Origin: Actinomadura sp. 6K520
Lineage (GTDB): Bacteria > Actinomycetota > Actinomycetes > Streptosporangiales > Streptosporangiaceae
Assembly (NCBI RefSeq): GCF_004349245.1
Contig: NZ_SMLC01000050.1
Span: 1 to 43,399 of the forward strand
Length of the DNA stretch: 43,399 nucleotides
Direction of reading: 5' to 3'
Shown: positions 24,691-33,029 of the stretch, piece after piece
Layout of the letters: the number at the start of each line of letters is the position of its first letter
How positions within the stretch are numbered: the stretch's first letter is position 1
The notes under the pieces: generated by a model
What the model was told of the DNA's origin: nothing
The model's database searches: none
The model's input: the letters and a program-made list of their open reading frames with translations, nothing else
Position numbers and translations under genes: made by a program

Positions 24691-26088
24691 GTGCAATCCT
24701 CTCATGCGGTCTCGGCGGTGGGCGCCGGGTTCGATGAACCGAACCTGATGGCGGACGCGGGCCTGGTGCCGGTGGTCCGGCTAGCGGAGCGGGCCGGTCT
24801 GCCCGAGCTGGTGAGCACCGCGGTACGAATCAAGGGTTCGGGCAACGGCGCGGGCGCCGCCCCGGCGGCGAAGGTGATGTCGCTGGTGGCGGCGATGTGC
24901 GCCGGCGCCGACAGCATCGATGACGCCGACCGGCTGCGGCACGGCGCGGTGCCGGTGGCCTTCACTGGGGTTCGGGCGCCCTCCACGCTGGGCACGTTCC
25001 TGCGGTCGTTCACCCACGGGCATGGGTTGCAGCTGCACGCGGTGCATCGCCGGTTCCTGGGCGAGCTGGCCAGGCGGGCGCCGCTGCTGCCCGGCGCCGG
25101 CCAGGTCGCCTTCATCGACGTCGACTCCACCCATAAGCGGGTGTTCGGCCGCACCAAGCAGGGCGCGCAGATCGGACGGTTCAAAGGCGTACGCACCCTG
25201 CATCCACTGCTGGCCACGATCAGCACCCCGATCGCCCGCCCGATCGTGGCCGCGGTGCGGCTGCGCCAAGGCCGCTCGGCCGACAGCCGGGGAGCGATGC
25301 GCCTGGTCACCGAGGCGCTGGCCACCGCACCGCAGGTCGGGGCCACCGGCATCCGCGTACTGCGCGCCGATTCGCAGTACTACAACGCCGATGTGGTGGC
25401 CGCCTGCCGCCGCGCCGACGCCCACTTCTCGATCACCTGCGGCATGAACCCGTCCATCAAGCGCGCCATCGCCGCCATCGGCGAGGACGCGTGGACGCAG
25501 ATCCGCTACCCGACCGGTGTACTCGATCCCGACACCGGCGAGCTGATCTATGACGCCCAGGTCGCCGAGATACCCGCCTACACCGCCTTCACCGGCCGCA
25601 GAAAGTCCGAGCAGGTCACCGCCCGGCTGATCGTCCGCCGGGTGCGTGACCTGGCCAAACCCGCCACCGTGGGTGAGCAGGGCGAACTGTTCCCCGCCTG
25701 GCGCTACCACCCGTTCTTCACCGACAGCCCGTTCCAGACCCTGCAGGCCGAGCGACAGCACCGCCACCACGCCGTCATCGAGCAGGTCATCGCCGACGGC
25801 AAGGCCGGGCCCCTGGCCCACCTGCCGTCTGGGAACTTCAACGCCAACGCCGCATGGCTGGTGCTGTGGGCGATGTCGTTCAACCTGCTGCGCGCCGCCG
25901 GCGCGCTGGCCTCGGCCTTCCACGCCAAAGCCACCACCGCCACCCTCCGCGCCCACCTGGTCAACGTCCCAGCCCGGCTGGCCCGCTCAGCACGCCGCCT
26001 GCTGCTGCACCTGCCTGGCAACTGGCCCTGGGCTGATGCGTGGATGCACCTGTTCACCACCGTCCACGCCCCACCCGACAGCATCTGA
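24691..26088 (+). CDS. IS1380-family transposase
   Basis: 465 residues, GTG start. The N-terminal part (about 1-130) carries the DNA-binding region. The DDE core shows Asp in VAFIDVDSTHKRVFG, Asp in RVLRADSQYYNADVV and a late Glu in HHAVIEQVIADGK, followed by the conserved PSGNFNANAAWLVLWAMSFNLLR typical of this family. Full length, no frameshift. The upstream 110 bp of IS sequence include an 8-bp complement pair, GGGATGCC (24618-24625) and GGCATCCC (24679-24686), which could fold over the start region and damp read-through translation. The final 160 bp of the element (26089-26249) contain no gene. Confidence 0.93.
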   Translation: MQSSHAVSAVGAGFDEPNLMADAGLVPVVRLAERAGLPELVSTAVRIKGSGNGAGAAPAAKVMSLVAAMCAGADSIDDADRLRHGAVPVAFTGVRAPSTLGTFLRSFTHGHGLQLHAVHRRFLGELARRAPLLPGAGQVAFIDVDSTHKRVFGRTKQGAQIGRFKGVRTLHPLLATISTPIARPIVAAVRLRQGRSADSRGAMRLVTEALATAPQVGATGIRVLRADSQYYNADVVAACRRADAHFSITCGMNPSIKRAIAAIGEDAWTQIRYPTGVLDPDTGELIYDAQVAEIPAYTAFTGRRKSEQVTARLIVRRVRDLAKPATVGEQGELFPAWRYHPFFTDSPFQTLQAERQHRHHAVIEQVIADGKAGPLAHLPSGNFNANAAWLVLWAMSFNLLRAAGALASAFHAKATTATLRAHLVNVPARLARSARRLLLHLPGNWPWADAWMHLFTTVHAPPDSI

Positions 26089-26236
26089 CCTGCCATTACC
26101 CACCGCCCAAGCGGGCTCGACCGGAATTCGACACGTGGAAAGGCTGGGCAGACCAGCCGATCAGCCCTGCCCGCAAGCTTCCGCCAACTCGACAAACCTC
26201 ACCGAAACGACCGAGAGATCAACCTCGAACCACCAT

Positions 26237-26249
26237 CGGTGGATCGAGG
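26237..26249. repeat. IS1380 right terminal inverted repeat
   Basis: CGGTGGATCGAGG, complementary to the left end read across the intron (22638-22648 plus 24581-24582). Confidence 0.8.
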
Positions 26250-26254
26250 GTTAG
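26250..26254. repeat. Target-site duplication of the IS1380 element, right
   Basis: GTTAG, matching 22633-22637. Confidence 0.75.
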
Positions 26255-26296
26255 GCCGGGGCGGATTTCAGATCTGCCAGATCATCTGGAAATGGC

Positions 26297-26334
26297 TTCG
26301 GGCTTGGAATCGGAGGGGGGATTCCAAGCCCGAA
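26297..26334. terminator. Strong bidirectional terminator
   Basis: A perfect 15-bp stem, TTCGGGCTTGGAATC with GATTCCAAGCCCGAA, around an 8-nt G-rich loop. It lies 43 nt beyond the IS footprint and 42 nt from the convergent lcp stop. Before the IS insertion it would have ended the plus-strand catabolic operon. Confidence 0.8.
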
Positions 26335-26376
26335 TGCGCGGGTGCCGACCGAGCGGTTGCGGTCAGGCGGTCTTGA

Positions 26377-27630
26377 TCACTCGTAGTCCGGGTTGTTGCC
26401 GGTCGGGATCTCGATGCTGATCGGGAAGTCCGCGCCGGACAGGACGAGCAGGGCCGCCACGCGGAGGAGCTCGTCGAAGGCCCAGTAGGACGACTGCACG
26501 ATGCCGGGCGCGTCCTCCAGTTCGAGCAGGCCCTCCCGGATGCGGACGAAGGGCTCCCAGCCGACCTCGAAGATGGTGTCCCACAGCGGGTACCGGCGGA
26601 TGTTCAGCCAGCCGGCGATCTCGTCGCCGAGCACGTACCGGGTGAGCGCGCCGAGGATCGGCTTGGTGATGTACCGGAGGGGGCCGCCCGGGACGATCGT
26701 GGCGAGGTTCAGGAGCATGTCCGCGAGCTTGATGCCCTCGGGCGTCGGGCCCAGAATCGGGTCCAGGACCTGCTTGGCCTGGGAGTTGGCCTCGGTCCAC
26801 GAGTTGGGGATGTACTCGTCCTTGATGCCGAGCATGTGGGCGCAGACCTGCCACGAGTGCAGGAACGCCTCGGAGTCGGCGGCGGGGATCGGGACCTTCC
26901 ACTTGACCAGGTTCTGCATGACGGTCGTGGGCAGGCTGTGCCAGGTGACCATCATGTCGGCCTGGCTGATCGGCTTCTCCTCGTCCGCGACCTTGTTCCA
27001 GTACGGGGACTGCGGCAGCAGGTGGCGCACGCCCGCGTGCGCCAGCCGCGTCTTGACGCAGGTCACGACCATCTCGCCGTTGGCGCCGTAGGCGTTGGCC
27101 GTCCCGATGTCGTACCCCAGCTTGGCGGTCTTGGTGATGCGGTCCCGCATGTCCGCGCCACCCTTGGAGTAGTACACGGCGCGCGCCTCACGCGGAATGA
27201 CCGTGCTCATCATCCCGCTGGCGAACCCGTAGGTCACCCCGAGGTAGAGTCCCCGCCGCTCGTTGAAGTCGACCGCCTGGGTGAGCTTGGCCTGGTCGGT
27301 CCATGACGGCAGCTGCCTGGCCCGCTCGATGAAGTCGCGCAGATCCGCGGGCAGGCCGCTCGGAAGCGCCTGGTCGTTCTTGGTCCATGTCGCCAGCTTC
27401 CGGTTAACGTCGGGAACGACGCCGCGCTCAAGCAGGGAGGCGACCAGCTGGTCGGCCTCGTCGTCCCAGACGCCCTTCGGGTCCGCGCCGGCGCCGGCGC
27501 CCGCCACCGAGCCCTTGGGGGACCACGTCCACAGTGCGGACGCCTGCGCGGGGGCGGCCACGCTCAGTGCGCCGAGTGCGCCGACGGCGCCGCCCGTCAC
27601 CAACACGTTGCGTCTGCTGGGGTTTTCCAT
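26377..27630 (-). CDS. lcp: Latex clearing protein (rubber oxygenase), Tat-secreted heme b enzyme
   Basis: 417 residues from the ATG at 27630 with GGAGGAG upstream. The N-terminus has a twin-arginine signal (SRRNVL, hydrophobic stretch, cleavage probably after AQASA near 32). The DUF2236 heme domain retains every residue reported as functional in Streptomyces K30 Lcp, at the same numbers: Glu148 (catalytic base), Arg164, Lys167 and Thr168 (RITKT), and the proximal heme ligand His198 (RLAHAGVR). Lcp cleaves poly(cis-1,4-isoprene) outside the cell with O2 to oligo-isoprenoid aldehyde-ketones. No oxiAB genes (aldehyde oxidation) are adjacent. The divergent TetR gene is the likely regulator. Confidence 0.93.
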   Translation of the reverse strand: MENPSRRNVLVTGGAVGALGALSVAAPAQASALWTWSPKGSVAGAGAGADPKGVWDDEADQLVASLLERGVVPDVNRKLATWTKNDQALPSGLPADLRDFIERARQLPSWTDQAKLTQAVDFNERRGLYLGVTYGFASGMMSTVIPREARAVYYSKGGADMRDRITKTAKLGYDIGTANAYGANGEMVVTCVKTRLAHAGVRHLLPQSPYWNKVADEEKPISQADMMVTWHSLPTTVMQNLVKWKVPIPAADSEAFLHSWQVCAHMLGIKDEYIPNSWTEANSQAKQVLDPILGPTPEGIKLADMLLNLATIVPGGPLRYITKPILGALTRYVLGDEIAGWLNIRRYPLWDTIFEVGWEPFVRIREGLLELEDAPGIVQSSYWAFDELLRVAALLVLSGADFPISIEIPTGNNPDYE

Positions 27631-27665
27631 TCCTTGCTCCTCCTCGGGGTGGAAGAGCACCAGCC

Positions 27666-27725
27666 TGATACGCTGAAACGCGAACCGCTTCTGTGTATCA
27701 TCGGTGCTGGACACAATGTCAGCAC
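27666..27725. promoter_or_regulatory. Candidate TetR operator(s) between lcp and its regulator
   Basis: The imperfect inverted repeat GTGCTGGACA-CAA-TGTCAGCAC at 27704-27725 (one extra G in the left arm) lies midway between the divergent starts. A second, wider pair TGATAC/GTATCA spans 27666-27700 on the lcp side. Binding of the TetR protein here is inferred from position and symmetry. Confidence 0.5.
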
Positions 27726-27802
27726 ACTGTTTCGGCCTTGACAAGACCTAGCGTGACGCCGGCCGGAGAGTGAGGCACAATCGGTCATCACGGGAGGCGA
27801 TC

Positions 27803-28501
27803 ATGGAACGTGCGCTGTCCGCGCTCATGGGTAATTCGGGCCAGGAGTCGTTGCTCGAACGCGCGTACAGCGACGCGGTCGAACAGGTCGACGAGATGGA
27901 CGAGAGCCGTGCGCGCGTGCTCGACGCGGCCTATGAGCAGTTCTCCCGGATGGGCATCCAGCGCTCCACCATGGAGGACGTGGCGCGGCGGGCCGGGGTC
28001 TCCCGCATCACGGTCTACCGGCGGTTCGTCACCAAGGACGCCCTGGTCGAGCAGGTGGTGCGCCGGGAGTTCCGCCGCTACTTCGACCGGTTCCTGCACG
28101 AGATCAAGCAGGCCGAGACCGCCGCCGACCGGGTCGTGCTCGGCTTCGTGAGCGCGTTGCGCGCCATCCGGGGCAACCCCCTGATCGGCGGGCTGAGCGC
28201 CGCGGAACCGGACGTGCTGATGGCCGCCACGATCAGCGACGACGGCCGGACCCTCGCGATCGTGCGGCAGTTCGTCGCGGGCCAGCTCCGCCGCGAGCAG
28301 CGCGCGGGCAACGTGTCACCCGACCTGGACATCGACTTCGTCGCCGAGATGATGGTCCGGGTCTCCGGCTCCTTCCTGGCGATCCCGAGCGAGCTCATCG
28401 ACCTCGACGACGACGAGCAGGTGGCCGCGCTGGCCCGGCGGTTCCTCGTCCCCATGCTGGACGCGCCGCCCCATCCGCTGGAGCGCCCGCAGTCCCGCTA
28501 A
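27803..28501 (+). CDS. TetR-family regulator, probable repressor of lcp
   Basis: 232 residues from the ATG at 27803, chosen for GGGAGG five bases upstream; an in-frame start 33 nt earlier lacks one. A charged N-terminal extension of about 35 residues precedes the TetR DNA-binding domain (about 36-85: ARVLDAAYEQFSRMGIQRSTMEDVARRAGVSRITVYRRFVTKDALV). The C-terminal ligand domain is alpha-helical and unassigned. Divergent to lcp with a palindrome in between, an arrangement described for LcpR-type regulators of rubber degradation. Its stop codon overlaps that of the next, convergent TetR gene by 3 nt. Confidence 0.9.
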   Translation: MERALSALMGNSGQESLLERAYSDAVEQVDEMDESRARVLDAAYEQFSRMGIQRSTMEDVARRAGVSRITVYRRFVTKDALVEQVVRREFRRYFDRFLHEIKQAETAADRVVLGFVSALRAIRGNPLIGGLSAAEPDVLMAATISDDGRTLAIVRQFVAGQLRREQRAGNVSPDLDIDFVAEMMVRVSGSFLAIPSELIDLDDDEQVAALARRFLVPMLDAPPHPLERPQSR

Positions 28502-29178
28502 TCCGGCTTCGGCGCGGTCTGTGCGAGCAGGCCGTCGACCAGTGCCCGGAGCCCCGCCGGGTAGGTGTCCCGCTCGGCGACCGCCGCCCACCGGTCGCCG
28601 CCGACGGCGGCGAGGCGCGGCAGCCGTGACCCGTCGATGTGGTCCAGGGAGAAGGGGCCCAGGATGCCGGCCCGCCGCCGCGCGGTGTTGGCGCGGACGA
28701 GGACCTCGCCGGCGGTGTAGTACCAGATGCTGCGGAAGATGTAGACGGCGTCCGCGGGCGTGCAGCCGTAGTCCTCGGCGCCGGCCAGGATCTCGTCCAC
28801 CATCCACAGGGCCGACTCGTCGAGCAGGCCGACGAAGCCGTCGGTCGTGACGATCTCCACCGCCCACGGCCAGGCCGCGGCGGCGTCGTGCACCGAGGTG
28901 GCGACCGCGATGATGCGCTCCCGCGGGTCGGCGGGCAGCGGCGGGCGCTCGATCTGCCCGAGGTAGTGGTTGAGCACCAGGACCAGCAGGTCCTCCTTGC
29001 TCCGCACGTGGTGGTACAGGGTCGTCGCCCCGATGCCGAGCTCGGCGGCGAGCCCCCGGATCGTCAGCCTCTCCCAGCCGTCCCGCTCGATGATCCGGCG
29101 GGCCGCCGCGACGATCTGCGCGCGGGACGTCACGGGCGGGCGGCCGGTGCGGCCGCGCGGTGCGGGCGGTCGGGACAT
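28498..29178 (-). CDS. TetR-family regulator of the ABC/MFS transporter cluster
   Basis: 226 residues from the ATG at 29178 (MSRPPAPRG). The DNA-binding domain (about 17-65) includes IVAAARRIIERDGWERLTIRGLAAELGIGATTLYHHVRSKEDLL. The helical C-terminal domain contains a Trp-rich segment (AAAWPWAVEIV, IWYYTAGE) that could form an aromatic ligand pocket. The open frame extends upstream without a good start. Divergent from the ABC transporter operon, with a 24-bp near-perfect palindrome in the gap and a second copy at the MFS gene, so it very likely represses all three transport genes until a transported compound is bound. Confidence 0.9.
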   Translation of the reverse strand: MSRPPAPRGRTGRPPVTSRAQIVAAARRIIERDGWERLTIRGLAAELGIGATTLYHHVRSKEDLLVLVLNHYLGQIERPPLPADPRERIIAVATSVHDAAAAWPWAVEIVTTDGFVGLLDESALWMVDEILAGAEDYGCTPADAVYIFRSIWYYTAGEVLVRANTARRRAGILGPFSLDHIDGSRLPRLAAVGGDRWAAVAERDTYPAGLRALVDGLLAQTAPKPD

Positions 29179-29281
29179 CGTCCCATCATGCCGTCCCGCC
29201 GCCCGCCGCGACCAAACCGGTGCGGGGTCGGTGCGGAGCAGGAGCGATCTTTCGCGGTCGACAGCCGGACGGCGCGGTGCT

Positions 29282-29305
29282 ACTTTCGGAACACGTTCGG
29301 AAAGT
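29282..29305. promoter_or_regulatory. Operator palindrome ahead of the ABC transporter operon
   Basis: Arms ACTTTCGGAAC and GTTCGGAAAGT around AC, 11-bp arms with one mismatch. It lies between the divergent TetR start (29178) and ABC start (29337). Most of it recurs at 33038-33057, strong support for a specific operator. Confidence 0.75.
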
Positions 29306-29336
29306 CCGCCTACGACGGGGAGGGGCACCGGAGACG

Positions 29337-31259
29337 ATGAAGACGGCGGAAGTGGAACCCGCGGGTGCCGTGGGGCTCGGGGAGCTGCTGCGGCCCGTCC
29401 GGCGGCGGCTCGGCACGGCGGTCGCGCTGCGGGCCGTGGCGGCGGCGGTGGCCGTCGTGCCGTTCGCGGCGGTGGCCGAGCTGGCCAGGGTGCTGCTCGC
29501 GGAAGGCCCGGCCGACCGCGGCCGGGCCTGGACGGTGACCGCGGTCGCGGCGGGCGCGCTGCTCGCCTGGCTGCTGCTGACCGCGGTGGCGGGGCTGCTC
29601 GCCCACGGCGCGGACCTGGACTTCCAGCTCTCGGTGCGGCGGCGCCTGGTCGACCGGCTGGGGCGCGTGCCGCTGGGCTGGTTCACCGACCGGGGCGCGG
29701 GCGGCATCGGCAAGGCGGTCCAGCACGACGTGGACGCGATGCACCACCTCGTGGCGCACTCCCTGCTGGACCTCACCGCGGTCGTCGTGACGTCGCTGGT
29801 GACGCTGGGCTACCTGTTCTGGGTCGACTGGCGGATGGCGCTGATCGTGCTGGTCCCGATCGCCGTCGGGAGCGCGCTGTTCGCCCGGCGGATCACGAGC
29901 ATGACCGCGGAGATGGCCGCCTACGACCAGGCGCTGCAGCGCATCATCGGCAGCGTCGTCGAGTTCGTCGAGGGCATCGCCGTGGTGAAGATGTTCGGGC
30001 AGGCCAGGCGGGCACACCGGCGGTACGCGCGGGCGGCCGACGACTTCGCGGAGTTCCTCGACGACTGGCTCTCGCGGAGCTACCGGGCGGGCGCCGCATC
30101 GGCCCTGGCGCTGAGCCCGGTCACCATCCTGCTCACGGTCCTGGCCGGGGGCATGGTTTTGGTCACCGCCGGGCACCTGGACCCGGTCGACCTGCTGCCG
30201 TTCGTGATCCTCGGGCTGGGGCTGTCCGTTCCGCTGCAGGCGCTGGACTTCCACGGCGAGGACATGGAGACGGCGAACGCGGCGGCGAAACGGGTGGGCG
30301 CCCTGCTCGCGGCACCGGAGCTGGCCGTGCCCGCCGAACCGCGGACCCCGGACCTCGGCGGCGGCCCGCGGGTCGAGATGTCCGGGGTGGAGTTCGGCTA
30401 CGACGCGGACCGGCCGGTGCTGAGCGGGATCGATCTGGTGCTGGCACCGGGCACCGTGACCGCGCTGGTCGGCGCGTCGGGTTCGGGCAAGACGACGCTG
30501 GCGAAGCTGCTGCCGCGGTTCTTCGACCCGACCGCGGGAAGCGTCGCGATCGGCGGGGTCGACGTGCGCGAGATCGCGCCCGACCGGCTCTACCGGCTGG
30601 TGTCGTTCGTCCTGCAGGACGTCCAGTTGCTCGACGCCAGCGTGCGCGACAACGTCCGCCTCGCCCGTCCCGACGCGGACGACGAGACGGTACGCCGCGC
30701 GGCGCGGGCCGCGGCCATCGACGAACGCGTCACCGCGCTGCCGCGCGGCTACGACTCGGTCGTCGGCCGGGACGTCCGGTTCTCCGGCGGGGAGGCGCAG
30801 CGGCTGTCCATCGCGCGGGCGATCCTCGCCGAGACCCCGATCGTGGTGCTGGACGAGGCGACCGCCCATGCCGACCCGGAGGCGGAGGCGTCGATCCAGG
30901 ACGCGCTGTCGGAGCTGGCCGCCGGACGGACCGTCCTCGTCGTCGCGCACCGGCTGGCGTCGGTGGCCGGCGCCGACCGGATCGTCGTGCTCGAACGCGG
31001 CCGGATCGCCGAGCAGGGCACGCACGCGGAACTGCTCGCCGCCGGCGGCCGCTACGCCCGGATGTGGCGGCTCCAGAACGAGGTCCACGAAGGCGACGTC
31101 CACGAAGGCGACGTCCACGAAGGCGACGTCCACGAAGGCGACGTCCACGAAGGCGACGTCCACGAAGGCGACGTCCACGAAGGCGACGTCCACGAAGGCG
31201 ACGCCCGTGCAGACGGCGCCTACGCCGGATTCGGCGCGGCCGAGGAGGGGGAACGATGA
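29337..31259 (+). CDS. ABC transporter permease-ATPase fusion, IrtAB/YbtPQ-like, with VHEGD tail repeats
   Basis: 640 residues from the ATG at 29337 (ribosome-binding site within GGGGAGGGG...GGAG). Six membrane helices occupy about 25-310 (type IV exporter fold). The ATPase domain (about 335-575) has Walker A GASGSGKT (about 379-386), Q-loop LQDVQLL, signature FSGGEAQR (about 482), Walker B IVVLDEAT and the H-loop AHR. Residues 583-622 are eight perfect VHEGD repeats, a low-complexity acidic/His tail unusual for the family. The stop overlaps the next gene as ATGA, so the two half-transporters should form a heterodimer. Sequence style recalls siderophore transporters IrtA/IrtB and YbtP/YbtQ; import or export is not decided. 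Confidence 0.92.
   Translation: MKTAEVEPAGAVGLGELLRPVRRRLGTAVALRAVAAAVAVVPFAAVAELARVLLAEGPADRGRAWTVTAVAAGALLAWLLLTAVAGLLAHGADLDFQLSVRRRLVDRLGRVPLGWFTDRGAGGIGKAVQHDVDAMHHLVAHSLLDLTAVVVTSLVTLGYLFWVDWRMALIVLVPIAVGSALFARRITSMTAEMAAYDQALQRIIGSVVEFVEGIAVVKMFGQARRAHRRYARAADDFAEFLDDWLSRSYRAGAASALALSPVTILLTVLAGGMVLVTAGHLDPVDLLPFVILGLGLSVPLQALDFHGEDMETANAAAKRVGALLAAPELAVPAEPRTPDLGGGPRVEMSGVEFGYDADRPVLSGIDLVLAPGTVTALVGASGSGKTTLAKLLPRFFDPTAGSVAIGGVDVREIAPDRLYRLVSFVLQDVQLLDASVRDNVRLARPDADDETVRRAARAAAIDERVTALPRGYDSVVGRDVRFSGGEAQRLSIARAILAETPIVVLDEATAHADPEAEASIQDALSELAAGRTVLVVAHRLASVAGADRIVVLERGRIAEQGTHAELLAAGGRYARMWRLQNEVHEGDVHEGDVHEGDVHEGDVHEGDVHEGDVHEGDVHEGDARADGAYAGFGAAEEGER
31083..31202 (+). repeat. 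Eight perfect 15-bp tandem repeats inside the ABC gene
   Basis: Eight identical copies of GTCCACGAAGGCGAC encode VHEGD x8 at the C-terminus of the first ABC protein. Unit length is a multiple of three, so copy changes keep the frame. Identity at the DNA level, including wobble bases, points to recent slippage expansion. Confidence 0.95.
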
Positions 31260-32995
31260 TCCGCCGGCTGTTCGCCGCGCTCGGGCCGGAGCACGACGGT
31301 GCGCTGCGCCGGGTGCTGGCCCTGTTCACCGCCGCGGCCCTGCTGCAGGGGGCGGCGTTCGTCCTGCTGGTCCCGATCCTGGAGGAGGTGCTGGGCGACG
31401 ACCCGGAACGGGCCTGGCCGTGGGTGCTCGCGCTCGCGCTGCTGTGGGCCGGGTACGCGGCGGTGAGCCATGCCGCGACGGTGGCCGGGTACCGGGCGGG
31501 GACGCGCCTGAGCCGCGACCTGCACCACCGCATCGGGGACAAGGTCGCGCAGCTGCCGCCCGCCTGGTTCACCGGCGACCGCGTCGGTGAACTGGGGCGG
31601 CTGGCCTCGCAGCGCGTGGTCGACATCATGTCGGTGCCCGCGCACCTGCTGCGGCCGCTGATCGACGGTGTCGTCACGCCGCTGGTCGTGCTGCCGGCCA
31701 TGTTCGCGTTCGACTGGCGGCTGGCGGTCTCGATGACCGTCGCCGCGGCGGGGATGGCGGTGGCGTACCGGCTGGCGAGCCGCGGCATGCAGGCCGCCGA
31801 CCGCCGGGCGGACGCCGTGCACGCCGCGGCCGCCGGGCGGATCGTGGAGTTCGCCCGCGCGCAGCCGGTGCTGCGGGCCTTCGGCCGGACGGTCGAGGGG
31901 CACGCCGCACTCGACGGCGCCCTCGCCGCGCAGCACCGGGCCGGCCGCCGGACGCTGCGCGCCGGGATGCCCGGCATCGTCGCGCTCGGCTTCCTCGCGC
32001 AGGCGTCGTTCGTCGTCCTGCTGGCCCTCGGCACCCACCTGGCGCTCGGCGGCTCGGTGGGCGCGGCCGAACTGATCGCCCTGCTGGTGCTGGCGGCCCG
32101 GTTCGTCGAGCCGGTGACGGTCGTCGCCGAGCTGGGCGGCGCGATACGGGTCGCGCAGAACGCGGTGACCGACATCGACGCACTGCTCGGCACCGCGACG
32201 CTGCCCGAACCGGATGTGTCGCGGCGCCCCGGCGGCACCGATGTCGAACTCGACGGCGTGCGTTTCGGCTATGACGGCACCGCGGTCCTCGACGGGCTGT
32301 CGATGCGGGTGCCGCAGGGCCGGATGACCGCGCTGGTCGGCCCGTCCGGGGCGGGCAAGACGACCGTGATCAAGCTGATCGCGCGGTTCGCCGACCCCGC
32401 CGCCGGCGCGGTGCGGGTGGGCGGCGTGGACGTCCGCGAGATGCGGACCGAGGACCTGACGTCGCTCATCTCGGTGGTCTTCCAGGACGTCTACCTGTTC
32501 GACGGGACGATCCTCGACAACGTGCGGGTCGGCCGCCCCGACGCCACCGACGAGGAGGTGCGCGCCACGGCCCGCACGGCGCGGGTGGACGACATCGCCG
32601 AGCGCCTGCCGGGCGGCTGGGCGGCGCGGGTCGGGGAGGGCGGCGGCCGGCTGTCCGGCGGCGAACGGCAGCGCGTCTCGATCGCGCGGGCGCTGCTCAA
32701 GGACACCCCGATCGTCCTGTTCGACGAGGCGACCGTCGCGCTGGACGCCGAGAACGAGCACGCCCTGCAGCAGGCGATGGCCGCCCTGTCGCGGGACCGC
32801 ACCGTCCTGGTGATCGCGCACCGGCTGCACACGCTGCGCGAGTCCGACCACATCGTCGTCCTCGACGGCGGGCGTGCCGTGGAGGAGGGCGGCCACGACG
32901 AACTGCTCGCCCGCGACGGCCGGTACGCCCACTACTGGCGGGAACGCCGCCGCGCGCGGGGCTGGCGCCTGACCCGGCCCGCCGCCCTCCGCTGA
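31256..32995 (+). CDS. ABC transporter permease-ATPase fusion, partner subunit
   Basis: 579 residues, ATG overlapping the upstream stop by 4 nt. The type IV exporter membrane domain occupies about 15-300. The ATPase domain has Walker A GPSGAGKT (about 362-369), FQDVYLFDGTILDNVRVG, the canonical signature LSGGERQR, Walker B IVLFDEAT and H-loop AHR. Signature and Walker B are closer to consensus than in the partner (FSGGE), so the dimer may have one strong and one weaker ATP site. Related to IrtB/YbtQ. It ends with a basic tail (RRRARGWRLTR). Only 34 nt separate it from the MFS gene. Confidence 0.93.
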   Translation: MIRRLFAALGPEHDGALRRVLALFTAAALLQGAAFVLLVPILEEVLGDDPERAWPWVLALALLWAGYAAVSHAATVAGYRAGTRLSRDLHHRIGDKVAQLPPAWFTGDRVGELGRLASQRVVDIMSVPAHLLRPLIDGVVTPLVVLPAMFAFDWRLAVSMTVAAAGMAVAYRLASRGMQAADRRADAVHAAAAGRIVEFARAQPVLRAFGRTVEGHAALDGALAAQHRAGRRTLRAGMPGIVALGFLAQASFVVLLALGTHLALGGSVGAAELIALLVLAARFVEPVTVVAELGGAIRVAQNAVTDIDALLGTATLPEPDVSRRPGGTDVELDGVRFGYDGTAVLDGLSMRVPQGRMTALVGPSGAGKTTVIKLIARFADPAAGAVRVGGVDVREMRTEDLTSLISVVFQDVYLFDGTILDNVRVGRPDATDEEVRATARTARVDDIAERLPGGWAARVGEGGGRLSGGERQRVSIARALLKDTPIVLFDEATVALDAENEHALQQAMAALSRDRTVLVIAHRLHTLRESDHIVVLDGGRAVEEGGHDELLARDGRYAHYWRERRRARGWRLTRPAALR

Positions 32996-33029
32996 TCCGA
33001 ACCCGAACCCCAGCACGCAGGGAATCGCC

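Larger units (their letters stand above)
22638..26249 (+). mobile_element. IS1380-family insertion sequence carrying a group II intron
   Basis: Left end CCTCGATCCAC at 22638-22648, continued by CG at 24581 after the intron, equals the complement of the right end CGGTGGATCGAGG (26237-26249), a 13-bp inverted repeat. GTTAG flanks both ends. Without the 1932-bp intron the element is 1680 bp, normal for IS1380 members. It contains one intact transposase. The left repeat is split by the intron 11 bp from the tip, so transposition would need intron loss or a copy without it. Confidence 0.85.

Noticed and set aside
27738..27743. TTGACA as a -35 box for the TetR gene
   Set aside because: No acceptable -10 sequence at 16-18 bp spacing.
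29310..31193. Antisense open frame with FVDVA repeats
   Set aside because: It is the complement of the VHEGD repeats; codon pattern supports only the plus-strand ABC gene.
31083..31202. Tandem repeats as a CRISPR array
   Set aside because: No spacers, 15-bp contiguous units, and translation in frame within the ABC gene.
28970..31255. Very long open frame (over 1300 residues) leading into the second ABC gene
   Set aside because: It is the shifted frame of the first ABC gene, Arg/Gly/Ala-rich with no domains; the real second gene starts at 31256.
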